This document shows positions 44,603-53,422 of a DNA stretch of 64,000 bases, in pieces. A program made the translations under genes and the position numbers. Within the stretch, counting starts at the first letter, position 1; each line of letters opens with the position of its first letter. This DNA comes from Paenibacillus sp. FSL A5-0031 (GTDB lineage Bacteria > Bacillota > Bacilli > Paenibacillales > Paenibacillaceae), in NCBI RefSeq assembly GCF_001956295.1, contig NZ_MRTD01000016.1, positions 111,378 through 175,377 on the forward strand, given 5' to 3'. Below the pieces are notes generated by a model. That model made no database searches and was not told the origin of the DNA. It saw nothing but the letters and a program-made list of their open reading frames with translations.

Positions 44603-45907
44603 CTATACAGCCTCCTTCTTATCGCCATCGTCAGAATCATTGCTTTTTCCCAGTGACGCAATTGCCGCTTGCCGTTGATTCCAGCTTAGAGCTGGCTCCG
44701 TCGATGGAACCTCTACCATCTCAATTGCACCTTCAACCGGGCAAACAATAGAACAAAGGTTGCAGCCTACACAATCTTCCTCGCGAACCTTCAGGTATGC
44801 TGCGCCAGTATCGTCTATATGCCGCTCAATACACTGATGCGACGTATCCTCGCAAGCGATATGGCATTTATTGCAAACGATGCAAATATCCTGTTCAATT
44901 CGTGCAACGACCGCGTAATTAAGGTCAAGATCTCCCCAATCCGAATAGCGCTCTACCGATTTGCCTATTAGCTCATTGACTGATTGTAAACCCTTTTCAT
45001 CCAAATAATTGTTCAGACCATCGATCATATCCTCTACGATGCTAAAGCCATGATGCATGGCCGCTGTACATACTTGAACGCCAGTTGATCCCATCAAAAT
45101 AAACTCAACCGCATCCCGCCAGCTCGATATTCCGCCAATACCGGAAATGGGCACCCCGACTAAAGGATTTCGGGCACATTCCGCAACCATATTAAGCGCA
45201 ATCGGCTTAACAGCAGGCCCGCAGTAGCCCCCATGCGCGCCTTTTCCGCCAACATGCGGAATCGTATTCCATGTATCGATATCCACTCCTGCTAGCGAAT
45301 TAATGGTATTGATCAGAGAGATCGCATCCGCTCCTCCGCGAACGGCTGCTTTCGCTGTCGCGGTAATGTCCGTAATATTGGGCGTAAGCTTGACTATGAC
45401 TGGCGTCCTCGCTGCCTCCTTGACCCACATTGTCTGCATTTCAACCAGATCAGGCTGTTGTCCGGAAGCAGCGCCCATCCCCCGCTCCGCCATGCCATGT
45501 GGACATCCGAAGTTCAATTCCAGTCCATCGACACCGACAGCCTCTACTTTTTTTACAATTTCATGCCATTTCTCGCGTTTAGGCTCCACCATCAATGAAA
45601 CGACAAGCGCATGCTCCGGAAATCGCTTCTTTGTCTCGTAAATTTCCTTTAAGTTCACTTCAAGCGGGCGATCCGAAATCAGCTCAATGTTGTTGAATCC
45701 TGCTACTCGTTGGCCATTGAAATGAATAGCTGCAAATCGCGAGGATGTATTAATAATTGGATCGCCCAGCGTCTTCCATACCGCTCCGCCCCAGCCCGCT
45801 TCAAATGCTCGCTGAACTTGATAGCCGGTGTTCGTTGGCGGAGCTGATGCAAGCCAAAAAGGATTTGGAGAAGCTATGCCTGCTAATTGAATGCGCAGAT
45901 CAGCCAT
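44603..45907 (-). CDS. preA: NAD-dependent dihydropyrimidine dehydrogenase subunit PreA
   Basis: FMN- and iron-sulfur-containing subunit that reduces uracil and thymine. It is 434 residues. The dihydroorotate-dehydrogenase-like barrel has NPFWLASAPPTNTGYQ, GLELNFGCPHGM, VIVKLTPNI and GIGGISSWRDAVEF. The C-terminal ferredoxin domain has two [4Fe-4S] motifs, CIVCNKCHIACE and CVGCNLCSIVCP. ATG at 45907 was chosen: GGGAGGG is 6 bases upstream and the gene overlaps preT by 8 bases. Works with PreT. Confidence 0.95.
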   Translation of the reverse strand: MADLRIQLAGIASPNPFWLASAPPTNTGYQVQRAFEAGWGGAVWKTLGDPIINTSSRFAAIHFNGQRVAGFNNIELISDRPLEVNLKEIYETKKRFPEHALVVSLMVEPKREKWHEIVKKVEAVGVDGLELNFGCPHGMAERGMGAASGQQPDLVEMQTMWVKEAARTPVIVKLTPNITDITATAKAAVRGGADAISLINTINSLAGVDIDTWNTIPHVGGKGAHGGYCGPAVKPIALNMVAECARNPLVGVPISGIGGISSWRDAVEFILMGSTGVQVCTAAMHHGFSIVEDMIDGLNNYLDEKGLQSVNELIGKSVERYSDWGDLDLNYAVVARIEQDICIVCNKCHIACEDTSHQCIERHIDDTGAAYLKVREEDCVGCNLCSIVCPVEGAIEMVEVPSTEPALSWNQRQAAIASLGKSNDSDDGDKKEAV

Positions 45908-47273
45908 CATTTTCCCTCCCTGCAACTAGCGTTTTGTAAATCGAATAAGCTGCCAGCTTGCCTTGCTGTGCGGCGGCAACCACCATCGCATCCCCTTGAC
46001 CTTCACCGAAAATAACGTCGCCAGCAGCGTAAATTTTGGGATTAGAGGTCTGATAGGTTCCCGTATTCACCATCACCATTCCTCGCTTATGATGCAAGCC
46101 CAACTGCTCAATTAGCGGCAAGTGACGTGTCTGACCAATTGCCTTAATGACAACATCAACATCAAGCAGGAAAGAGGAGCCTTCTACCGGTGTCACCCTC
46201 TTTCTTCCTCCTTGTTCGTCCTCTTCAAGCTGCATCCTCACGCATTCAAGCGCCTCGACATTTCCGTCAGCATCTCCGATAATCCGGCTGGGAGCGCTTA
46301 ACCATTCAAACTCTACGCCATCTTGCTTCGCGAATTCGAATTCAAAATCGTAGGCGGTCATTTCCTCTCTCGTCCTGCGGTATACCATCTTCACCTTCGC
46401 AGCCCCGAGCCTCACCGAGCAGGTAGCCGCATCAACCGCCGTATTGCCCGCACCGATTACCGCTACACGTTTGCCAGCAAAATCATTTGTAAGCTCCGTT
46501 TTGGTCGCTTCTACAAAATCAATGGCATCATACACACCGGTTAATTGTTCGCCCTCGATGTTAAGATAAGGCACCTTCGACATTCCTATCGCAAGTAAAA
46601 CCGCATCATACTGCGCCAGCAGCGAATCTGTGGCTATGCCAGAGCCAATTGCTGTATTCGTCCGAATATCAACGCCCAGCTTCTTCACCTGATCAACCTC
46701 CCACAGAGCGATGCTCTGCGGCAAACGAAACGAAACGATGCCATATGTATCAAGACCGCCCGCTTGTTCCTTCGCTTCGAATATCGTAACGGCGAAGCCG
46801 AATCTCGCAAGCTCGCGCGCAGCAGACAGACCTGCTGGTCCGCCGCCTATAATTGCGACCGATTTGCCGTTGCTTTGACCCGCTGCGAACAGCTGTTGAT
46901 TATTTTTCATCGCCCAATCCGTAGCATAGCGCTGCAGGCTGCCGATCATAATCGGCTTTGAGGATTCGTTCATTACGCATGCGCCCTCGCACAGCTCCTC
47001 AGTCGGACATACTCTGGCGCAGGTCGCTCCAACGGGATTGGCATCCATAATGACGCGAGCAGACCCCTTCATATTGCCGGAAGCAATTTTTTTGATAAAA
47101 GAAGGGATGTTAATGCCCGTCGGGCACGCTTTTATGCACGGAGCATCGTAACAGTACAAACAGCGGTTCGATTCCTCTATAGCTTCCTTTGGCCGCATGC
47201 CTGCCTTCACCTCTGCAAAGTTTCGCCGCAGTGATTCGACAGGAATAAACACCGGCTTTCCTATCGCGCCCAT
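45900..47273 (-). CDS. preT: NAD-dependent dihydropyrimidine dehydrogenase subunit PreT
   Basis: Flavoprotein that passes electrons from NAD(P)H to PreA. It is 457 residues, glutamate-synthase small-subunit-like. N-terminal cysteine clusters CLYCYDAPCIKACP and CARVCPTEELCEGAC hold Fe-S centres; IIGGGPAGLSAARELA binds FAD; VIGAGNTAVDAA binds NAD(P)H; AAGDVIFGEG closes the FAD domain. ATG at 47273 was chosen because GGAGG ends 8 bases before it; a reading from 47330 is unsupported. It overlaps preA. Confidence 0.94.
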   Translation of the reverse strand: MGAIGKPVFIPVESLRRNFAEVKAGMRPKEAIEESNRCLYCYDAPCIKACPTGINIPSFIKKIASGNMKGSARVIMDANPVGATCARVCPTEELCEGACVMNESSKPIMIGSLQRYATDWAMKNNQQLFAAGQSNGKSVAIIGGGPAGLSAARELARFGFAVTIFEAKEQAGGLDTYGIVSFRLPQSIALWEVDQVKKLGVDIRTNTAIGSGIATDSLLAQYDAVLLAIGMSKVPYLNIEGEQLTGVYDAIDFVEATKTELTNDFAGKRVAVIGAGNTAVDAATCSVRLGAAKVKMVYRRTREEMTAYDFEFEFAKQDGVEFEWLSAPSRIIGDADGNVEALECVRMQLEEDEQGGRKRVTPVEGSSFLLDVDVVIKAIGQTRHLPLIEQLGLHHKRGMVMVNTGTYQTSNPKIYAAGDVIFGEGQGDAMVVAAAQQGKLAAYSIYKTLVAGRENDG

Positions 47274-47393
47274 GCCCATCTCCTCCTTATTCAACTTCAA
47301 TATTTTTATAGGTTTCAAGTATTCAATCACACTGAAGGTTTTACATGTCTATAACCCGGGCAAGAGTTGTTGATCTACTATAATCGTTCACTT

Positions 47394-48638
47394 TTAGTCA
47401 CTTAATCTGTGCGCTGTTCGGTATAGAAGCTCTACACCGAGTTCGATATCTTCCGGCGATGAATATTCCTTCGGATTATGACTTATCCCGTCCTTGCAGC
47501 GAACAAATATCATTCCGTAGTTGCAAACATAGGACATTGTTAACGAATCATGGAACGGGCCGCTCATCAGAACGGGCGGGGCAAGACCTATTTTCGCCGC
47601 TTCCTCCTGCATAAGCTCCCTAAGCTCAGGCGCGCAGTATCGCGGATCACTCCTCGTATCTTCACGAATCGTGTACGTCAAGCCATGCTCTAAACAAACA
47701 GCAGCTATCCTCGCAAGAAGCTGTTCCTCCAGCCTGTTCCTGCGACTCCGATCAATATCACGGAAATCAACGGTGAAGCTTACTTTCTCTGCAATAATGT
47801 TGCGCGAGTCCGGAAATACCGACAGCGAACCAACCGTTCCTACAGTCGGTGCGCCAGCTTCAGAGCTAGCTAATTCGTGGAGTGCGATGATAACCTTAGC
47901 GCTGCCGACCAATGCATCCTGGCGCATAGACATTGGCACGGAACCCGCATGTCCTGCGAAACCTGTCATTTCTACCGTCCACCAGACAGGGCCGGATATG
48001 CCGCTGACGATTCCAATCGGTTCATGGAGCGACTCCAGCACTGGACCTTGTTCAATATGCAGCTCCAGAAAAGCAGCTATCCGCCCTTCCTCAAAGACAT
48101 ATCCTTCAAACGCAGCAGGATCACATCCAAATGCGATCAACGCCTCTCTGCGAGTCACACCATTTTTATCCGACCGATCAAGCTCCCCCTCCTCAAGCTT
48201 CCCGGTCATTCCTCTTGCGCCAAACAACCCTTTGTTAAACCTGCAGCCTTCTTCATCGCAAAAAGCGACAACTTCAATATTTCTAGCTGGTTTAAAGCCT
48301 TTTTCAACCATCGTTTGAACGGCTTCAATTGCCCCTAATACCCCTATCACACCATCGAATCGCCCGCCGTACGGTTGCGAATCAATATGGGAGCCAAGCA
48401 TAAGTACCGGTGCTGCCGAGTCAGCTCCCTCTAGCACGCCGATCAAATTGCCGAACGGATCTATCCGCGCCTCCATCCCCGCTTCAAGCATCCAACTCCG
48501 CACCAGCTCTACACCTGCCAAATCCTCCTTCGACAGCGCCAGCCTGCAAACACCTGTATCACCGATTTTGCCAATCTGAGCGAGCTCATCAATACGCCTG
48601 TGCAGCCGCTTCGCATTAATGCTGAGTTCTTTCACCAC
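47394..48638 (-). CDS. N-carbamoyl-beta-alanine amidohydrolase (Zn-dependent, M20 family)
   Basis: Hydrolyses N-carbamoyl-beta-alanine to beta-alanine, ammonia and CO2. It is 414 residues, M20/ArgE-like: GSHIDSQPYGGRFDGVIGVL with a metal His and Asp, FCDEEGCRFNKGLFGARG with bridging Glu, ELHIEQGPVLE, and a lid domain with VWWTVEMTGFAGHAGSVPM (shown in part). L-carbamoylases and allantoate amidohydrolases belong to the same family; its place between preT and the transaminase fixes the role by context. The start is GTG at 48638 with GGAGG 11 bases upstream. About 120 bases separate it from preT. Confidence 0.88.
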   Translation of the reverse strand: MVKELSINAKRLHRRIDELAQIGKIGDTGVCRLALSKEDLAGVELVRSWMLEAGMEARIDPFGNLIGVLEGADSAAPVLMLGSHIDSQPYGGRFDGVIGVLGAIEAVQTMVEKGFKPARNIEVVAFCDEEGCRFNKGLFGARGMTGKLEEGELDRSDKNGVTRREALIAFGCDPAAFEGYVFEEGRIAAFLELHIEQGPVLESLHEPIGIVSGISGPVWWTVEMTGFAGHAGSVPMSMRQDALVGSAKVIIALHELASSEAGAPTVGTVGSLSVFPDSRNIIAEKVSFTVDFRDIDRSRRNRLEEQLLARIAAVCLEHGLTYTIREDTRSDPRYCAPELRELMQEEAAKIGLAPPVLMSGPFHDSLTMSYVCNYGMIFVRCKDGISHNPKEYSSPEDIELGVELLYRTAHRLSD

Positions 48639-48655
48639 TCTTTTATCCGCCTCCC

Positions 48656-50017
48656 TCAGACACCGAAAACCTGAAGCAGCGTTTCGGCGATAAATGCAAT
48701 CTCATCATCCGTAGTCGACAAAGGCGGGCTCAGCGTCAAAATATTCATAAAACCCGGCACTGTATCGCCATTTTTGCTAATGAGCAGTCCTTTTTGCTTG
48801 CACTCCGCAATAATAGCAGCAACTCTAGCAGCAGATGCCGGCTCCTTTGTTCGTTTATCCTCAACCAGCTCGATACCGATAGCCGAACCAAAAATTCGAA
48901 GCTCGCCTACGTACTGATGTGATTCAAGCGGCTTGATTCGGCTAAACAGCTCTTTGCCTATATAAGCAGAACGGCTGACTAAATTTTCACGTTCTATAAT
49001 TTCTATGTTTTTTAGGGCCACTGCGCAGGATACAGGATTGCCTCCGAAGGTATTCACATGACGGAAATGATTGTCTGCTCCGCTTTCTTTGAAGCTTTCA
49101 TACATTTCGGCGGACACTGCCGTTGCAGATAATGGAGAATATGCGCTTGTCAGCCCTTTCGCCATCGTCACTATATCAGGCCTTACCCCGAAATTCTGAT
49201 GTCCAAATTTCTCTCCAGATCGCCCGAAGCCGCAAATGACCTCATCAACAATGAGCAGGACATCATGCTTATCGCAGATCTTTCGCAGCCGAGCTAAATA
49301 TGGATCAGGCGGCACAATCATTCCACCTCCGGTAATAACTGGCTCAACGATAATGCCAGCGACCGAATCTGCACCCTCCCATAGGATGGCATCCTCATAG
49401 GCTTGAGCGCATTGCATTTTGCAGGAGCCTTTCGTTTGCCCGAAAGGACAACGATAGCAATAGGGCGGAGGCACATGGGAAAATCCCACACCTAGCGGCT
49501 CGTATTTCAGCTTGCGCTGCGCTTGCCCTGTGGCGCTAAGTGCACCCATAGAATTGCCGTGATAGGCGCGGTGGCGTGAAATGTATTTGTACTTAGAGCC
49601 CTTCCCACGTTGATGATGATACTGGCGGCCGATTTTGAAGGCGACTTCATTGGCATCTGAACCTGAGTTGGAGAAAAAAAAACGATAATCGCCAATGAGC
49701 CATTCATTCAGCTTCGCAGCCAGTTCAATTGCTGGAACATGAGATTGAATGAGCGTCGCATAAGCTACTGTCTTCATCTGTTCCGCAGCCGCTTCAGCGA
49801 TTTCGACCCGGCCATGACCGACATTGACGCACCACATCCCGGACATGCCGTCGAAATAGCGATTCCCGTCCATATCCGTTAACCAGCTTCCTTCTCCCGA
49901 CACGATAACCATTGGATTCTCATTATGAGGAGAAATATGATGCCATAAATAGTTCCGGTCCTTCTCTAACAGCCCTGCTTTGTCTTCTTCATTCATTGCT
50001 GCCTCATTCACGCCCAT
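48656..50017 (-). CDS. Beta-alanine:pyruvate-type aminotransferase (class III)
   Basis: Moves the amino group of beta-alanine to a keto acid, giving malonate semialdehyde. It is 453 residues, class III PLP aminotransferase: GVEAVRIAEAA-like N-terminus (GHGRVEIAEAAAEQMK), FFSNSGSDANEVAFKI, IVDEVICGFGRSGEKFGHQ, TMAKGLTSAYSP with the PLP lysine, and HVNTFGGNPVSCAVA. The cofactor-binding motifs do not fix the substrate; pathway context does. ATG at 50017 has AGGAGG about 10 bases upstream. It is the first gene of the operon. Confidence 0.9.
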   Translation of the reverse strand: MGVNEAAMNEEDKAGLLEKDRNYLWHHISPHNENPMVIVSGEGSWLTDMDGNRYFDGMSGMWCVNVGHGRVEIAEAAAEQMKTVAYATLIQSHVPAIELAAKLNEWLIGDYRFFFSNSGSDANEVAFKIGRQYHHQRGKGSKYKYISRHRAYHGNSMGALSATGQAQRKLKYEPLGVGFSHVPPPYCYRCPFGQTKGSCKMQCAQAYEDAILWEGADSVAGIIVEPVITGGGMIVPPDPYLARLRKICDKHDVLLIVDEVICGFGRSGEKFGHQNFGVRPDIVTMAKGLTSAYSPLSATAVSAEMYESFKESGADNHFRHVNTFGGNPVSCAVALKNIEIIERENLVSRSAYIGKELFSRIKPLESHQYVGELRIFGSAIGIELVEDKRTKEPASAARVAAIIAECKQKGLLISKNGDTVPGFMNILTLSPPLSTTDDEIAFIAETLLQVFGV

Positions 50018-50389
50018 GCCTTCCTTTCCTCCTTCGCGGCTGCCGCTTCTATAATAGAACGAACCGTGGATGAGACCATCAGCGGTCCTTATAGACTAGC
50101 GTATGCGGCTTCTTCGCTGCTTCTTCCAAATTGTTTCTGAGATTGCTGCTATGACTCAAAAATAACCTCGTTAAGCAAGGCAGGAAGCTTGGAAAAGATA
50201 CCTATTTTTCGGCGGAGTTAATCTTCTAGAAGCTGTTTATGGGGATAAATTCATACGATCCCTGTTCATTTTCCCTCACATAACCGCTCTGCTCTTGAAT
50301 ATATTGAGTAACAGACAAGAAATAAGCGATGAGCATGTAAGGCTTTTTTTCATTCTGCAGCGTTAACATAATGGAATGAGGTGAGGGAA
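50018..50389. other. Divergent intergenic region, pyrimidine operon and yhbH
   Basis: 372 bases without a gene. The minus-strand promoter of the pyrimidine operon and the plus-strand promoter of yhbH must lie here. A short palindrome TTCTATTATAGAA at about 50047-50059 sits about 35 bases before the transaminase start. No convincing sigma box pair was found by eye on either strand. Confidence 0.5.
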
Positions 50390-51544
50390 ATGGAGTCAGA
50401 GCCGCTATTTATTGTTTCAAGGGAAGATTGGTCGCTCCACCGCAAGGGTTATGAGGATCAAGCGCGACATCAGGAGAAGGTGCACGAAGCCATTAAGCAA
50501 AATCTTCCCGATCTGGTTTCCGATGAAAGCATCGTATTGTCCGATGGCAGGCGAACGATCAAGGTCCCTATTAAAAGTCTCGACGAGTCCCACTTTATAT
50601 ACAACTACAACAAGAAGCAGCACGTCGGACAAGGCGATGGTGACTCTCAGGTTGGGGATGTGCTCGGCGTCGATCCACAAGCAGCTAAGGGGCCCGGCAA
50701 GGGTCAGGATGCAGGCGACCAGCCCGGAGAAGACGTTGTTGATACTGAGATAAGTATCGATCAATTGGAGGATATGCTGTTCGAGGAGCTGGAGCTTCCT
50801 AATCTGGAGCAAAAGCAAAAGGATCAGCTGCAAACTACCGAAATCGTTTTTCACGATATTCGGAAAAAAGGCATTATGTCCAATATTGACAAGAAGCGAA
50901 CATTAATTGAAAACCTGCGCCGCAACGCTAATGCGGGCAAATCCGGCATTGGCGGCATTTCACCTGACGATCTTCGTTACAAAACATGGAATGAGGTCAT
51001 CAAACCCCAATCCAACGCGGTCATTCTTGCCCTCATGGACACATCGGGAAGCATGGGCTCGTTCGAGAAATATTGCGCGCGCAGCTTTTTCTTCTGGATG
51101 ACACGCTTCTTAAGGCGCAAATATGAGCATGTGGAAATTGTGTTTATCGCGCATCATACGGAAGCAAAGGAAGTTACTGAGGAGGAATTTTTCAATCGTG
51201 GGGAAAGCGGCGGCACCATCTGTTCGTCCGCTTATCAGAAAGCGATCGACATCATCGATAGCCGGTATCCGACTCCCAATTGGAACATATACCCGTTCCA
51301 CTTCTCTGATGGCGACAACCTAACTTCAGACAACGAACGCTGTGTGAAGCTAATCGGTCAGCTAATGGAGAGAAGCAATATGTTCGGATACGGAGAGGTC
51401 AATCAATACAATCGAAGCAGTACTCTGATGTCCGCCTACAAACACATCAACCACAAAAAGTTTATGTATTCGGTGATTAAGGAGAAAGGCGAAGTGTACA
51501 AAGCGCTTAAAACCTTTTTCTCCAAGCAAGTGACCGGTGCCTAA
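50390..51544 (+). CDS. yhbH: Sporulation protein YhbH
   Basis: A 384-residue YhbH/DUF444 protein linked to sporulation in B. subtilis, where its operon neighbour is PrkA. The N-terminal part is charged (VSREDWSLHRKGYED), a Gly/Gln/Asp-rich region follows (about 85-120), and the C-terminal half is a von Willebrand A-like domain with the metal-site motif ALMDTSGSMGS. The HHTEAKEVTEEEFF block and YPFHFSDGDN are typical of the family. ATG at 50390 is preferred over GTG at 50381 because GAGGTGAGGG precedes it at a normal distance. It stands alone here. Confidence 0.94.
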   Translation: MESEPLFIVSREDWSLHRKGYEDQARHQEKVHEAIKQNLPDLVSDESIVLSDGRRTIKVPIKSLDESHFIYNYNKKQHVGQGDGDSQVGDVLGVDPQAAKGPGKGQDAGDQPGEDVVDTEISIDQLEDMLFEELELPNLEQKQKDQLQTTEIVFHDIRKKGIMSNIDKKRTLIENLRRNANAGKSGIGGISPDDLRYKTWNEVIKPQSNAVILALMDTSGSMGSFEKYCARSFFFWMTRFLRRKYEHVEIVFIAHHTEAKEVTEEEFFNRGESGGTICSSAYQKAIDIIDSRYPTPNWNIYPFHFSDGDNLTSDNERCVKLIGQLMERSNMFGYGEVNQYNRSSTLMSAYKHINHKKFMYSVIKEKGEVYKALKTFFSKQVTGA

Positions 51545-51555
51545 TAAAACCACAG

Positions 51556-51602
51556 AAAAAAGCCGTCCCGATGGGTTCAACCCATTCTGGACGGCTTTTT
51601 CG
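51556..51602. terminator. Bidirectional terminator after yhbH
   Basis: AAAAAGCCGTCC/GGACGGCTTTTT stem with an inner GAATGGGTTGAACC-like arm; A-run and T-run flank it. Serves yhbH and the converging MFS gene. Confidence 0.9.
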
Positions 51603-51622
51603 CATTTTGAATAAACATCCCT

Positions 51623-52864
51623 TCAACTTGTAAGAACAGAATCTGATTCCTCATTATCTGGATCGATCCCTTTCGTTTCTTTGCCAAAGAATAAAACCGT
51701 TAGCGCGCCTATGACAATCGTTACAAAAAAGATCATAAAAATAGATGGTATCGCGACTTGTTTAGCAACGAGCATCCCAACAAGATAGGGCCCAATAATA
51801 CCCCCGACACGGCCGAATGAGGCGGCAAAGCCGACGCCAGTTCCTCGAACAGCTGCTGGGTACAGCTCCGGCGTATAGGCGTACATGCCTCCCCACGCTC
51901 CAAGGTTAAAGAAAGAGAGACAGATGCCCGCAGCCAGCAGTACCCCTTCTGTTTCCGCGCTGCCGAACCAAAGGGCGCTGCCCGCAGTTAGCAGCAAATA
52001 AACCACCAGCACAAATTTTCGCCCAAACTTCTCGATAAAATAAGCAGCAGTGAAATAACCCGGCAGCTGGGCGAGTGTCATAATCAGAACATATTGAAAG
52101 CTTTTCACCAAATCAAAGCCCTTGAGCACCATGACGGAAGGCAGCCAGAGGAACATGCCGTAATAGGAAAATACGACTGTAAACCATAAGATCCACAATG
52201 TTACTGTCGTTTTTCGGTAGCGCAAGGACCATATGGATTTCATTCTGTCGCTTAGACTCAGCTTGCGGCTCTGCTGCGCATTGAAGCTGGGCGAGTCTTT
52301 AATGGCTCTTCTTAAATATAGGGCAAAAAGTGCAGGAACAGCACCTAGCGCAAACGCCATCCTCCATCCGTAATCGGGAATGATGAAGTAGGCAATCAAA
52401 GCTGCAGCAATCCACCCGATCGCCCAGAAGCTCTCCAATAGGACGACTGCTCGGCCCCGCTCCTTGGCAGGGACAGATTCCGATACAAGCGTCGACGCAA
52501 CTGGCAGCTCCCCGCCAAGCCCAAATCCGGCTATGAAACGCAGCGCGCATAAGACGATAAAGCTCGTTGCCAGAGCGGACAAACCGCTCGCAATGGAGAA
52601 GATCAGCAGCGTCCAGAGCAGGATCGCCCTGCGTCCGTATCGATCGGCCATCAAACCGGATACAGCGGCACCAACTGCCATACCGATCGAATTAATTGCC
52701 ATCAGCAACCCTACTTGTTGTGAACCAAGCTGCCATTCTACTGCCAAAGCAGCTACGATAAAGGAGATCATTCCGACCTCCATCGCATCAAAAAGCCAGC
52801 TAAGCCCCGCGCTAAACAACAGTTTCCGCTGTTTCGGCTCGCGCAGCAATGTCATTTTACTCAT
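51623..52864 (-). CDS. MFS transporter, NiaP/aromatic-acid type
   Basis: A 413-residue MFS permease with about 12 helices. FDAMEVGMISFIVAAL, GLMADRYGRRAILLWTL and FIAGFGLGGELPVASTLVSE match the sugar-porter/AAHS branch that includes the niacin transporter NiaP of B. subtilis; GAWGGMYAYTPELYPAAVRG is the C-terminal half signature. Substrate (niacin or another carboxylate) is inferred, not shown. ATG at 52864 has AAGGGG 7 bases upstream; a reading from 52912 adds a non-conserved N-terminus. Confidence 0.82.
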   Translation of the reverse strand: MSKMTLLREPKQRKLLFSAGLSWLFDAMEVGMISFIVAALAVEWQLGSQQVGLLMAINSIGMAVGAAVSGLMADRYGRRAILLWTLLIFSIASGLSALATSFIVLCALRFIAGFGLGGELPVASTLVSESVPAKERGRAVVLLESFWAIGWIAAALIAYFIIPDYGWRMAFALGAVPALFALYLRRAIKDSPSFNAQQSRKLSLSDRMKSIWSLRYRKTTVTLWILWFTVVFSYYGMFLWLPSVMVLKGFDLVKSFQYVLIMTLAQLPGYFTAAYFIEKFGRKFVLVVYLLLTAGSALWFGSAETEGVLLAAGICLSFFNLGAWGGMYAYTPELYPAAVRGTGVGFAASFGRVGGIIGPYLVGMLVAKQVAIPSIFMIFFVTIVIGALTVLFFGKETKGIDPDNEESDSVLTS

Positions 52865-53023
52865 ATGTAAACCCCTTACCCTATGCTCAAGCTCTATTTG
52901 ACTAGGCGGCATTTTCTATTTGTATGGATATCCTACTCTATATTACCACGTTTTCAAAGTTTCTAATGATTACAGCCCTATTACAAAGAATATACCCTCT
53001 ACAAGGCGGCAACAATCATCATG

Positions 53024-53080
53024 CAAAAAAAGAAGAGCACCCATGCTCGCTCAGCCATGGAATCGCTCTTCTTTATATAA
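53024..53080 (-). terminator. Terminator of the polysaccharide-lyase operon
   Basis: On the minus strand AAAGAAGAGC/GCTCTTCTTT closes a long stem with an inner CATGG arm and ends in seven Ts, just after the cupin gene. Confidence 0.85.
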
Positions 53081-53094
53081 GTGTATCCTCACCC

Positions 53095-53409
53095 TTACTT
53101 AATCAAATCATCGCGCAGCGGCGTGAAGGAATCGAGCAGCGCCGAGGCTTCCAATGCCGTTACCCCGTGCCTCGCCCCGCTTGGTATAACGATGGACTCT
53201 CCTTGCCGGATCACTTGCTTCTCGCCGTCAATTGTAAATTCAATGGCGCCCCTCAAGCAATAGCTCAGCTGCTCATGCGGGTGAGCATGCTCATAACCAA
53301 CCGCACCAGGCTCAAAATGAACCTCCATCAGCATCAGCGTTTTTCCCGGCTGCAAAATTTTACGTGTAACGCCAGGCTCCGCATTTTCCCATACTCCGAT
53401 ATTGCTCAT
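53095..53409 (-). CDS. Cupin-domain protein, KdgF-like
   Basis: A 104-residue single cupin. The metal ligands HAHPHEQ (His, His, Gln) and the later His in GARHGV, with LRGAIEF between, match KdgF proteins, which open 4,5-unsaturated uronates made by polysaccharide lyases. Its gene lies 13 bases after the heparinase-like lyase gene, which fits that role. ATG at 53409 has AAAGGAGG 7 bases upstream; a reading from 53436 overlaps the lyase gene without support. Confidence 0.85.
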   Translation of the reverse strand: MSNIGVWENAEPGVTRKILQPGKTLMLMEVHFEPGAVGYEHAHPHEQLSYCLRGAIEFTIDGEKQVIRQGESIVIPSGARHGVTALEASALLDSFTPLRDDLIK

Positions 53410-53422
53410 CCGATTTCCTCCT

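Noticed and set aside
50290..50389. SigE promoter for yhbH
   Set aside because: An AATATATT motif is present, but the -10-like CATGTAAG is about 28 bases away, too far for SigE spacing.
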